A stretch of DNA of 8,172 nt from Hydrocurvibacter sp036169815 (GCA_036169815.1 JAVHOA010000109.1:1-8172), one strand, 5' to 3'; numbered from the stretch's first letter, positions 1 to 6,433 are shown. The notes: a model not told the origin generated them from the sequence alone. A program made the numbers and translations.

Positions 1-86
1 TTGACCGTAAAATTCTTGCTGATATGGCTATGAATGATGCAGCAGCGTTTAGCGCGGTTGTAGCTTCAGCAAAAACAGCATTATAA
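1..86 (+). CDS. rplT: 50S ribosomal protein L20, C-terminal end (partial)
   Basis: Only the last 27 codons are present, read in the frame beginning at base 3 and ending in TAA at 84-86. The translated tail contains DRKILADMAMND followed by an alanine-rich stretch ending KTAL. This matches the conserved C-terminus of L20, where other bacteria have (N/D)RK.LA..A..D..AF. L20 binds 23S rRNA early in assembly of the large subunit. The gene is normally the last of infC-rpmI-rplT, and the terminator directly after the stop fits an operon end. The identification rests on a short segment but the motif is distinctive. Confidence 0.85.
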   Translation, partial: DRKILADMAMNDAAAFSAVVASAKTAL

Positions 87-97
87 TTGTTATACAT

Positions 98-129
98 TTA
101 GATGGGCAAAAGCCCATCTAACATTTTTT
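98..129 (+). terminator. Rho-independent terminator after rplT
   Basis: A perfect 10-bp stem, TTAGATGGGC (98-107) with GCCCATCTAA (112-121), closes an AAAA loop and is followed by CA and six T (124-129). The T-run lies on the plus strand, so it ends rplT transcription. On the minus strand the same hairpin contains the rarA stop codon (118-120) but is followed by mixed A/T rather than a U-tract, so it is at best a weak terminator for the opposing operon. Confidence 0.9.
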
Positions 130-1314
130 GATAATCTCCATCCACTCTTTCATCTTTTTCTCATAACCAATATTTTTTAACTCTACAAACTTTAAATCTT
201 TTACTAAATAGTGTTGTTTGACATATCCGCCAAAATCATGCGGATAGATGTAGTCTTTATTATTTTGACGGATATTTTGAGGTACTTCTAGTATAACACC
301 CTCTTCTACTGCTTTGAGCGCACTATTTATGGCAGTATAAGCACTGTTTGATTTTGGAGAGGCACACAAATAAATCACGGCTTGCGCTAAAATGATACGT
401 GCTTCAGGATAGCCGATGCGAGCCACTGAACTCATAGCAGAAGTGGTCAATGTTAGCGCTTGGGGATTTGCATTGCCAACATCTTCGCTCGCTAAAATTA
501 CCAAACGCCGTGCGATAAAATCTGCCGATTCTCCAGCTTTTATAAGTCTTGCGAGATAGTAGATAGCCGCATCTGCGTCGCTTCCACGAACCGATTTAAT
601 CAGTGCGCTGATAAGGTCATAATGCACCGTTGCATCACTACTCCCATCATTTTGTGCCGTTGGACGAAGCGATTTTAAAAGCGCTAATGTTATGTCAGTG
701 CCAAGGGCTGAAGCAAACTCTAAAAGTTTTAACATCGCTCTTGCGTCTCCGTTGGAACTCACTATCAAATACTCTCTTGCATCAGGCTTACATGTAAGCG
801 GTTGCGCACCTGCAGAGCTCTTACATGTAAGGGCTTTATCCAAAAGTTTACCCATCGCATCTTTATTAATACGTTGCAATTCAAAGAGCATAGAGCGTGA
901 ACGCATCGCCGAAGTGAGAGAGAAAAAGGGGTTTTCAGTAGAAGCACCGATAAGTAAAATGGCATTTTTCTCCATCACAGGCAAAAGCACCTCTTGCTGG
1001 TTTTTGGCCAAACGGTGCACCTCATCAATAAAAATAAGCGGTCGTTGGAGTCTGTTTTCATACTGATCAAAGATTTTTCGAAGCTGTTCTACTTTGAGTG
1101 AAGTGGCGTTAAATTCATAAAAGGGGAGTTGCATCACATTTGCAATAACACGGGAGAGCGAGGTTTTGCCACTTCCAGGAGTGCCATAAAAAAAGCTGTG
1201 TCCAAGAGTGCCACTTTCGCACAAACGGCGCAATGGAGCATCTTGAGCAATTAAGTGGGATTGTCCCACAATCTCATCAAAACTCTTTGGCCGTAGAAGA
1301 TGGGTAAAATCCAT
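118..1314 (-). CDS. rarA: Replication-associated recombination protein A (RarA/MgsA AAA+ ATPase)
   Basis: A 398-residue AAA+ ATPase of the RarA/MgsA/WRNIP1 family, which acts at stalled replication forks and at DNA ends and is structurally related to clamp loaders. Visible motifs are Walker A GTPGSGKT (44-51), Walker B LIFIDEVH (93-100), sensor 1 GASTEN (123-128) and the SR arginine-finger motif (S139-R140). The C-terminal half carries the RarA-specific region: DLISALIKSVRGSDADAA (233-250), ASEDVGNANP (275-284) and the CASPKSN-YTA segment (317-327). The protein is somewhat shorter than E. coli RarA (447 aa), with loss at the C-terminus. It starts one base inside the yjbQ stop (TAATG overlap), so translation is probably coupled. 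Residues 161-176 contain a duplicated LTCK peptide encoded by two copies of a palindrome, in a part that is variable in the family. It is the last gene of the kdsD operon. Confidence 0.95.
   Translation of the reverse strand: MDFTHLLRPKSFDEIVGQSHLIAQDAPLRRLCESGTLGHSFFYGTPGSGKTSLSRVIANVMQLPFYEFNATSLKVEQLRKIFDQYENRLQRPLIFIDEVHRLAKNQQEVLLPVMEKNAILLIGASTENPFFSLTSAMRSRSMLFELQRINKDAMGKLLDKALTCKSSAGAQPLTCKPDAREYLIVSSNGDARAMLKLLEFASALGTDITLALLKSLRPTAQNDGSSDATVHYDLISALIKSVRGSDADAAIYYLARLIKAGESADFIARRLVILASEDVGNANPQALTLTTSAMSSVARIGYPEARIILAQAVIYLCASPKSNSAYTAINSALKAVEEGVILEVPQNIRQNNKDYIYPHDFGGYVKQHYLVKDLKFVELKNIGYEKKMKEWMEIIKKC
787..798. repeat. Palindrome CTTACATGTAAG, copy 1 (inside rarA)
   Basis: Perfect 12-bp palindrome, extendable to 14 bp (GCTTACATGTAAGC, 786-799). 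In the rarA frame it encodes LTCK. It belongs to a dispersed set sharing the core TTACATGTAA. Confidence 0.8.
820..831. repeat. Palindrome CTTACATGTAAG, copy 2 (inside rarA)
   Basis: An identical 12-bp palindrome 33 bp from copy 1, centre to centre (eleven codons, about three helical turns). It is in the same frame and again encodes LTCK. Confidence 0.8.
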
Positions 1315-1712
1315 TATCCAGCAATAATCTTGATATAAACTTCGCGCGCTTGACGCGGGCCATCAAACTCTCCAAAAAAGACACCCTGCCATTTACCAAG
1401 CGTAAGTTTTGCATTGACCACTGGAATAGTCACTGAGTTACCCATGCGAGAACTTTTAAGGTGAGCTGCGGCATTTTCGCCCGTATGTTGGTATGCAATA
1501 TCCATCGGTGCAACAAGATTTAAACCATTTAAAAGATCGCGACGAAGCGCTGGATCTTGGTTTTCAAACATAAAAACACTCGCTGTTGTGTGCGGAGTAA
1601 AAACAACACAGATACCATCTTTTACACCTGATTTGATTACCTCTTCGCCCACCTCTTTGCTGATGTCCATCAGTTGTGTTTTGTGACTTGTTGGAAACTT
1701 CATTTTTTTCAT
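1314..1712 (-). CDS. yjbQ: YjbQ/UPF0047 family protein (secondary thiamine-phosphate synthase type)
   Basis: A 132-residue single-domain protein of the YjbQ/UPF0047 family, the usual length. Signature segments are FTPHTTAS (38-45), HTGENAAAHLKSSRMG (76-91), with conserved His/Asn/His as candidate active-site or metal ligands, and GKWQGVFFGEFDGPR (106-120). The E. coli member has been linked to weak thiamine-phosphate synthase activity in vivo, but the true substrate is not settled, so the name should be held loosely. The start at 1712 overlaps the upstream rluB stop as ATGA and has AAGGA eight bases upstream. A second in-frame ATG at 1703 lacks such a site. It lies between rluB and rarA in an overlapping operon. 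Confidence 0.9.
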   Translation of the reverse strand: MKKMKFPTSHKTQLMDISKEVGEEVIKSGVKDGICVVFTPHTTASVFMFENQDPALRRDLLNGLNLVAPMDIAYQHTGENAAAHLKSSRMGNSVTIPVVNAKLTLGKWQGVFFGEFDGPRQAREVYIKIIAG

Positions 1713-2647
1713 TTTCTAGGTCCTTTTTTTGGATTTTTGAGCTCTTTTTTGCCGTATTTATCTTTTCCTTTTACCACTTGTTTCTCATTTTTATCTTTAC
1801 TTTTCGACTCTTTTTTAAAACTTTTTTTCTCCTCTTTGGCTTCAAACTTTGGAGATGGAGTTTTGGGTGCTTTCTCTTTTTCATCTTTCTCATGGTGCTT
1901 CATAAAATCATACAAGTGTCCGTACTCGCTTCGCGTTAAAAATCTCACTTTACCATTTGGTAGATTATTGAGCTCAATACCACCAAAACTCAGGCGTTTC
2001 AGATCTACAACCTCGCGCTCGAAGTGTGCAAAAAAGCGTCTTATTTCGCGGTTTTGTCCCTCACCAATTGCAATCTTGAGTATGGAATACATCGGTGTAC
2101 TTTTAATAATCTTATACGCATAAAAAGGAGCGAAATTCATAGAACCTATGGCGCTGAGTTCATGCGCGCCTTGGGATGCATCATCAAGTTCAAGACCATT
2201 TTTCATAGCAAGTTCTATCCCCTCTGTGATCTCGCCTTTTACTTTTACACGATACACACGTTCCATACTTGAAGTCATCAACGCAGTCGCCACGCGAGAA
2301 GCATCAGTGAGCAGTAAAAGCCCCTCGGTTGCAAAATCCAAACGCCCGATTGGAATAAAATGTTTGTATTTGCTTGGAAGCGTATCGTAAATCGTTTTTC
2401 TTCCTCGTGGATCACTTTTTGTGACCAACTCGCCTTTTTCTTTATTGTAGGCAATCACCGTATATTGCTCCGTTGGTGTTACTTTTTTGCCGCTAATGGA
2501 AACTTTTGAATACTTTTCATCCACACTGGTCGCTGGATTGAGTTGCACTTCACCATCGACGCGAACATACCCAGCCTCAATCGCTTTATCTGCTTCTCGT
2601 CTTGAATAGCTTGAATAGTGTGCTATAAACTTATTTAATCTCATCAT
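1709..2647 (-). CDS. rluB: 23S rRNA pseudouridine synthase, RsuA/RluB/RluE/RluF family, with lysine-rich tail
   Basis: Pseudouridine synthase of 312 residues. An N-terminal S4 RNA-binding domain (about 1-60, starting MRLNKFIAHYSSYSRREAD) is followed by the RsuA-family catalytic domain. The latter has GRLDFATEGLLLLT (101-114), whose D104 is the predicted catalytic aspartate, and GEGQNREIRRFFAHF (195-209). The RluB assignment (modification near the 23S peptidyl-transferase region) is the usual one for this family in Campylobacterota, but RluB, RluE, RluF and RsuA cannot be separated with certainty by eye. Residues about 250-312 form an unstructured tail dominated by Lys, Glu and Ser, likely a nonspecific RNA-binding extension. 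The start codon overlaps the kdsD stop (ATGA), with AGGG about seven bases upstream. A second ATG follows immediately (2644). Confidence 0.9.
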   Translation of the reverse strand: MMRLNKFIAHYSSYSRREADKAIEAGYVRVDGEVQLNPATSVDEKYSKVSISGKKVTPTEQYTVIAYNKEKGELVTKSDPRGRKTIYDTLPSKYKHFIPIGRLDFATEGLLLLTDASRVATALMTSSMERVYRVKVKGEITEGIELAMKNGLELDDASQGAHELSAIGSMNFAPFYAYKIIKSTPMYSILKIAIGEGQNREIRRFFAHFEREVVDLKRLSFGGIELNNLPNGKVRFLTRSEYGHLYDFMKHHEKDEKEKAPKTPSPKFEAKEEKKSFKKESKSKDKNEKQVVKGKDKYGKKELKNPKKGPRK

Positions 2648-3606
2648 GATATACCCTTTTCTACAAGCGTATGAATATGCAGTACGCCCTCTACCTTCGC
2701 AGCCTTGTCAGTTATGACGACAAGCTGTATCTTCCTTGCTTCAATGAGGCCCAAAGCTTCGCTTGCAAGCATCTCTTTATTGTCAATTACAAATGGGTTT
2801 AACGAGGCATACGCACCAACGGATGCTTCAAGAGAAAAATCCTCTTTTAAAAGTGCACGCCGTACATCGCCATCGCTTAAAATTCCAAGCAGTTTTTTTG
2901 CATCATCAACGATTAAAACTGTTCCTAAACGCCCTTCGCTGATACGCAGTATCGCCTCTTTGATGGGTGTATCTAAATGAACAAAAGGCAGATCCTCTTT
3001 TCGCATCAGATCGCCCACTTTTACAAACAGTTTTTTACCCAACGATCCGCCAGGATGGAAAGAAGCAAAGTCACTTTTTTGAAAATTTCTTGCGCGCATC
3101 AAACAAACCGCCAAAGCATCGCCAAGGGCAAGTGTGAGCGTAGTCGAGCTCGTTGGAGCAATATCAAGGGGACATGCTTCTTTTTCAACAACAACAGGAA
3201 TAACCAAATCACTGTATCTGCCAAGCGTGGAGTGGGGATTTTTTGTCATCCCAATAAGTGGGACATTGAAACGCTTTACATGTGGCAAAATTGCACCGAG
3301 TTCTTCGCTCTCTCCGCTATAACTAATAGCAATAACAACATCCTCTTTGCCTATCATTCCAAGGTCGCCATGCAGTGCTTCTGTTGGATGCAAAAAGAAA
3401 CTTGGAGTTCCAGTGGAAGCAAAGGTTGCAGCCATCTTAGCACCAATGAGTCCAGACTTGCCAACGCCCGTTACGACGAGCTTTCCACGGCATGCTAGAA
3501 CAATCTCTACGGCTCTGTCAAAAACATCATCTATACTCTTTGCAGCATCTAAAAGTGCTTTTGCTTCTATCTCTAAAGTTTGTTGTGCGATCTCTTTATA
3601 ATTCAT
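2644..3606 (-). CDS. kdsD: D-arabinose-5-phosphate isomerase (KdsD/KpsF/GutQ family)
   Basis: A 320-residue sugar-phosphate isomerase that interconverts ribulose-5-phosphate and arabinose-5-phosphate, the first step of Kdo synthesis for lipopolysaccharide or capsule. The N-terminal SIS domain (about 30-180) has GVGKSGLIGAKMAATFASTG (47-66), the HPTEALHGDLGM segment (73-84), SYSGESEEL (95-103), EKEACPLDIAPTSSTT (141-156) and FHPGGSLGKKL (183-193). Two CBS domains follow (about 197-255 and 262-318), with DGDVRR (245-250) in the first. Length and order match KdsD/KpsF. Start at 3606: residue alignment with family N-termini supports it, yet there is no Shine-Dalgarno sequence and a -10 element ends only six bases before the ATG, so a leaderless transcript is possible. 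It is the first gene of the kdsD-rluB-yjbQ-rarA operon. Kdo genes are not visible nearby. Confidence 0.94.
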   Translation of the reverse strand: MNYKEIAQQTLEIEAKALLDAAKSIDDVFDRAVEIVLACRGKLVVTGVGKSGLIGAKMAATFASTGTPSFFLHPTEALHGDLGMIGKEDVVIAISYSGESEELGAILPHVKRFNVPLIGMTKNPHSTLGRYSDLVIPVVVEKEACPLDIAPTSSTTLTLALGDALAVCLMRARNFQKSDFASFHPGGSLGKKLFVKVGDLMRKEDLPFVHLDTPIKEAILRISEGRLGTVLIVDDAKKLLGILSDGDVRRALLKEDFSLEASVGAYASLNPFVIDNKEMLASEALGLIEARKIQLVVITDKAAKVEGVLHIHTLVEKGIS

Positions 3607-3612
3607 CTTGTG

Positions 3613-3618
3613 ATTATA
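3613..3618 (-). promoter_or_regulatory. -10 element of kdsD operon promoter (GGTATAAT on minus strand)
   Basis: On the minus strand TATAAT occupies 3618-3613, preceded by GG (3620-3619). Only six bases (CACAAG) lie between it and the kdsD ATG, so transcription would begin at or within a base or two of the start codon. No convincing -35 is present, which is normal for Campylobacterota sigma-70 promoters. The predicted -35 region overlaps the -10 of the divergent promoter. Confidence 0.65.
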
Positions 3619-3638
3619 CCTTTTTTATCCACATTTGG

Positions 3639-3644
3639 TATAAT
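3639..3644 (+). promoter_or_regulatory. -10 element of ATPase-nnrD-purN operon promoter (GGTATAAT)
   Basis: TATAAT at 3639-3644, preceded by GG and a T-rich stretch (3621-3636), gives the typical Campylobacterota promoter layout. The expected start is near 3651, leaving a leader of roughly 27 bases with GGAG (3667-3670) seven bases before the ATG at 3678. The element is the mirror image of the kdsD -10 (ATTATACC ... GGTATAAT, 16 bases between). Confidence 0.7.
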
Positions 3645-3677
3645 GCACCCACAAAATAAAACTGTCGGAGAGAGAGA

Positions 3678-4412
3678 ATGAGAGATTTAATAGGAAGTTA
3701 CGAAAATAGTATTGATTCCTTAAAATTAAAGCCAAGAGTGCTCACAACAAACACCCTGATTTTAGGTGAAGAGGGCTCTGGAAAAACCAATCTGGCATGT
3801 AGAATCAGAAATTATGCCATCGACAATAATGTTGCAACACTCTATTTAGACTTTTCTAACTCACCTGAAAATGAGATAGAACTTCGCTATAAAGATGAAC
3901 ATTTCAACTATATTATATATGATGAAACAGAGAATTTTTTACAAGAGTTTGAAGCACTCATCGCGGAAAAAAAACATATTTATATGGCAGTCAATCCGAA
4001 CTTTTTTGCTACAAAAAAAGATATTAAAAGTAAACTCACACAAACACTTCAGATGCCACAACTCCTTGAAAATTACTATTATTTCTTCCACGATATCGCA
4101 AATCTCAATGGATTTTATACACGTTTTGAGGATTTCTTGCTCTACATGTTAAGCCTTTTCAATCTCAAAAAATATGGCATCACCTTTTTAACACAGCCCC
4201 ATACAATCTTTGAAAACACACAGCTCAAACTCCTTTTTACCTTCCTTTTTGTGGGAAAATGTTCAAATCTTGATTACTACAACACAGCGGTTTTAAAAAC
4301 CTTGCAAAAAAATCAGTTTCTTTTCCAACAAAGAGCAGCAAATAGAACACTGCTTTTCAATGATATAAAAACGAGTATGGTCACGATTGACGAATACGTG
4401 ATAGAAGAGTAA
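3678..4412 (+). CDS. Uncharacterised P-loop ATPase (HerA/FtsK-like features)
   Basis: A 244-residue protein that I do not recognise as a named family. Seen: a Walker A motif GEEGSGKT (30-37) after a hydrophobic strand (TLILG), a second strand ATLYLDF (53-59), and a candidate Walker B NYIIYDE (77-83) with its catalytic glutamate. There is also a later strand GITFLTQPHTIF (167-178) whose Q173 sits where HerA/FtsK-type motor ATPases carry a sensor glutamine. The C-terminal part is rich in Leu, Phe and Asn with no membrane-length segment or zinc cluster. No DNA-binding domain is evident. It stands first in an operon with nnrD (2-base gap), has its own promoter and a good GGAG site. A nucleotide-dependent loader or motor role is inference only; a cytoplasmic NTPase is the safe statement. 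Confidence 0.8.
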   Translation: MRDLIGSYENSIDSLKLKPRVLTTNTLILGEEGSGKTNLACRIRNYAIDNNVATLYLDFSNSPENEIELRYKDEHFNYIIYDETENFLQEFEALIAEKKHIYMAVNPNFFATKKDIKSKLTQTLQMPQLLENYYYFFHDIANLNGFYTRFEDFLLYMLSLFNLKKYGITFLTQPHTIFENTQLKLLFTFLFVGKCSNLDYYNTAVLKTLQKNQFLFQQRAANRTLLFNDIKTSMVTIDEYVIEE

Positions 4413-4414
4413 AA

Positions 4415-5842
4415 ATGCAAAATATTTTCGATGAAGTTGGAAGTTTAGATCAGCGTTGCATTGACAACTTCCACTTAAACGAAGATATTTTAATGGAACA
4501 TGCAGCCGATGCAATGGCTGATTTTATAACGCAAAATTTTGCTACACCAACAGGGCGCGTCGCACGCAAAGATGTTTTAATCTGTTGTGGCTCAGGCAAC
4601 AACGGTGCGGATGGAATCGCTTTAGCGCGTTTACTCCAACAAGATTTTGATGTCAAACTTTTTCTTCTCAACCCTCCCACAAGTCCCATGGCAAAACTTC
4701 AGTATGCACGAATTCAAAGCTTAAATGCGCAATTCCCTCATGCTATTTGTATTATTGATACGATTTGCAAAGCCGATATTATCGTAGATGCGCTCTATGG
4801 AAGCGGACTAAACCGTGCTTTGGATGCCAAAACAGGCTACTGTGTAAGCAGTTTAAATGCACTTGCAGGAATCAAAATAGCGTGCGATATTCCAACGGGC
4901 TTACATGCAAGCGGAAAATGTGAGCCAAATAGCCTTCGAGCAGATTTTACACTCACCATGGGAGCTTTGAAAAAAGCACTTTTTAGCGACTGCGCAAAAG
5001 ATAGAGTCGGCAGTATCAAAGTTGTAAATCTCGGTGTGGCACGCAGCGCGTATGAAAAACCCTCACATACAAAGCTCCTTGATTTTGAGGATATGAAACT
5101 CCCCACAAGAGAGATTCAAAACTCGCACAAAGGCAGTTTTGGACATCTTGGCGTCGTGAGTGGCGAAAAGCTTGGTGCAAGTGTGCTGTGTGGCTCCGCA
5201 GCATTGCGCTTTGGAGCAGCGCTTGTGACACTTTTAAGCAATGAAAATCTCCTACTGCCAACCGAGCTGATGCTCGCCCACCAAATCCCAACAAATAGTA
5301 CAGCGATTGCGCTTGGAATGGGACTTGGCGTAGAGTTTAGTCAAAATGAGCTCTCAAATTTTTTGCATAATAATCTCCCGCTTTTACTCGACGCAGATAT
5401 TTTTTACCATCCACTCATCGAGCAACTTTTACAACGCGAAAATATTGTTCTCACACCCCATCCAAAAGAGTTTACGCAACTCCTACATGTAAGCCATTTA
5501 GCAGAGATTTCAGTAGAGACCTTGCAGCAAAACCGTTTTTACTACGCAGAGCTTTTTGCACACAAATATCCAAATACTGTTTTAGTTTTAAAGGGTGCAA
5601 ATGTCATTATTGCCCAAGATGCGCAGCTATTTGTCAATCCTCACGGCACAAATGTTTTGGCAAAAGGTGGAAGTGGCGATGTTTTAGCGGGGCTTATTGC
5701 ATCGCTTTTAGCACAAGGCTACACGCCACTTGAGGCAGCAATCTCAGGTTCGCTTGCACACACAAAACTCGCACGTAACTTTGAGGGAGCAAACTTTTCA
5801 CTCACTCCAAATGATCTTATAAACGGAATAAAAAATCTTTGA
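4415..5842 (+). CDS. nnrD: Bifunctional NAD(P)H-hydrate epimerase / ADP-dependent NAD(P)H-hydrate dehydratase
   Basis: A 475-residue metabolite-repair enzyme that reverses hydration damage to NADH and NADPH. The N-terminal YjeF_N (epimerase, NnrE) domain, about 1-215, shows CCGSGNNGADGIALARLL (57-74), VDALYGSGL (124-132) and CDIPTGLHASG (157-167). The C-terminal ribokinase-like dehydratase domain, about 235-475, shows HKGSFGHLGVVSGE (238-251), TPHPKEFTQLL (347-357), LKGANVIIA (392-400) and GTNVLAKGGSGDVLAGLIASLL (411-432). In the last of these, D422 is the expected catalytic aspartate in the GGxGD loop. The length is close to other fused NnrD proteins and both domains look intact. It begins two bases after the ATPase stop and its own stop overlaps the purN start. 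A copy of the TACATGTA palindrome lies inside it at residues 357-359. Confidence 0.95.
   Translation: MQNIFDEVGSLDQRCIDNFHLNEDILMEHAADAMADFITQNFATPTGRVARKDVLICCGSGNNGADGIALARLLQQDFDVKLFLLNPPTSPMAKLQYARIQSLNAQFPHAICIIDTICKADIIVDALYGSGLNRALDAKTGYCVSSLNALAGIKIACDIPTGLHASGKCEPNSLRADFTLTMGALKKALFSDCAKDRVGSIKVVNLGVARSAYEKPSHTKLLDFEDMKLPTREIQNSHKGSFGHLGVVSGEKLGASVLCGSAALRFGAALVTLLSNENLLLPTELMLAHQIPTNSTAIALGMGLGVEFSQNELSNFLHNNLPLLLDADIFYHPLIEQLLQRENIVLTPHPKEFTQLLHVSHLAEISVETLQQNRFYYAELFAHKYPNTVLVLKGANVIIAQDAQLFVNPHGTNVLAKGGSGDVLAGLIASLLAQGYTPLEAAISGSLAHTKLARNFEGANFSLTPNDLINGIKNL
4900..4911. repeat. Degenerate palindrome CTTACATGCAAG (inside nnrD)
   Basis: One mismatch (C for T in the right arm) from the rarA palindromes, and it shares the flank GGGC on the left and CGG on the right with copy 1. 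It encodes LHAS within the conserved IPTGLHASG motif, so here the match may simply follow from protein constraint. Confidence 0.4.
5484..5493. repeat. TACATGTAAG palindrome copy (inside nnrD)
   Basis: It contains the 8-bp palindromic core TACATGTA (5484-5491). Read on the minus strand it is GGCTTACATGTAG, so the GGCTTACATGTA consensus is kept on that strand. It lies in the less conserved stretch after TPHPKEF. Confidence 0.6.
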
Positions 5843-6396
5843 AAAAAATCGTCATCCTTTTTAGCGGAGAGGGAAAAAATCTCCACAATATCATCGACAC
5901 CCTGCATCTAAAGGGGTGCGAAGTTGTCTGCGCCATCAGCAACAAAGCCGATGCAAAAGGGCTTGAGGGCTTACATGTAAAGCAGATAAAAAGTGAAATA
6001 TTAGAACATACGCATTTTTCATCGAGAGAAGCTTACGACACAGAACTAGTCAAACGTATCCAAAGCTATGCTCCTGATTTGGTTGTTTTAGCGGGATTTA
6101 TGCGCATTTTAACCCCTGTTTTTACGAAAAATGTCAAAGCCATCAACCTGCATCCTTCCTTGCTTCCAAAACACAAAGGCGCCCATGCAATCCAAGACTC
6201 CTTTGCCGCCGATGATACCATCGGCGGTATTAGCGTACACTATGTCAGCGAAGAGCTCGATGGCGGAGCCATCATCGCGCAGGCGAGTTTTGAAAAAAGC
6301 AAAAACGAAACGCTTGAGAGCTTTACAAGGAAGATAAAAGCGCTTGAATATGAACTGTTACCCAAAACTATTATGGAAATTTTATATAAATTATAA
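5839..6396 (+). CDS. purN: Phosphoribosylglycinamide formyltransferase 1 (GAR transformylase)
   Basis: A 185-residue folate-dependent enzyme transferring a formyl group from 10-formyl-THF to GAR in purine synthesis. Key segments are the N-terminal strand and phosphate loop KKIVILFSGEGKNL (2-15), SREAYDTELVKRI (62-74), APDLVVLAGFMRILTP (78-93), NLHPSLLP (103-110) with catalytic N103 and H105, and ELDGGAIIAQ (139-148) with catalytic D141. It is shorter than E. coli PurN (212 aa) at the C-terminus, as is usual in Campylobacter relatives. The start must be TTG at 5839: the first strand is needed for the fold and no ATG or GTG is available upstream before the preceding stop. TTG overlaps the nnrD stop as TTGA and lacks a strong ribosome site, pointing to coupled translation. 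The phosphate loop reads GEGKN where many PurN proteins have GNGSN. Confidence 0.93.
   Translation: MKKIVILFSGEGKNLHNIIDTLHLKGCEVVCAISNKADAKGLEGLHVKQIKSEILEHTHFSSREAYDTELVKRIQSYAPDLVVLAGFMRILTPVFTKNVKAINLHPSLLPKHKGAHAIQDSFAADDTIGGISVHYVSEELDGGAIIAQASFEKSKNETLESFTRKIKALEYELLPKTIMEILYKL
5971..5980. repeat. TTACATGTAA palindrome copy (inside purN)
   Basis: Perfect 10-bp palindrome with the flank GGGC on the left, as in the 4900 copy. It encodes LHV (residues 45-47) in the poorly conserved stretch between SNKADAKGLEG and the next helix. Confidence 0.75.
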
Positions 6397-6433
6397 GATT
6401 GCTTATGTTATAAACGCTAAAATATCAAAAAAT

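Noticed and set aside
692..1066. Plus-strand open frame opposite rarA
   Set aside because: It lies antisense to the conserved AAA+ core and shows no start signals or recognisable sequence.
1674..2123. Phe/Leu/Ser-rich plus-strand open frames opposite rluB, which resemble membrane proteins
   Set aside because: They are the antisense image of the lysine-rich rluB tail (AAA/AAG reads as TTT/CTT). They have no ribosome site or promoter, and the minus-strand gene is clearly real.
2977..3498. Long plus-strand open frame opposite kdsD
   Set aside because: Antisense shadow of a strongly conserved SIS/CBS gene. The translated sequence has no family character.
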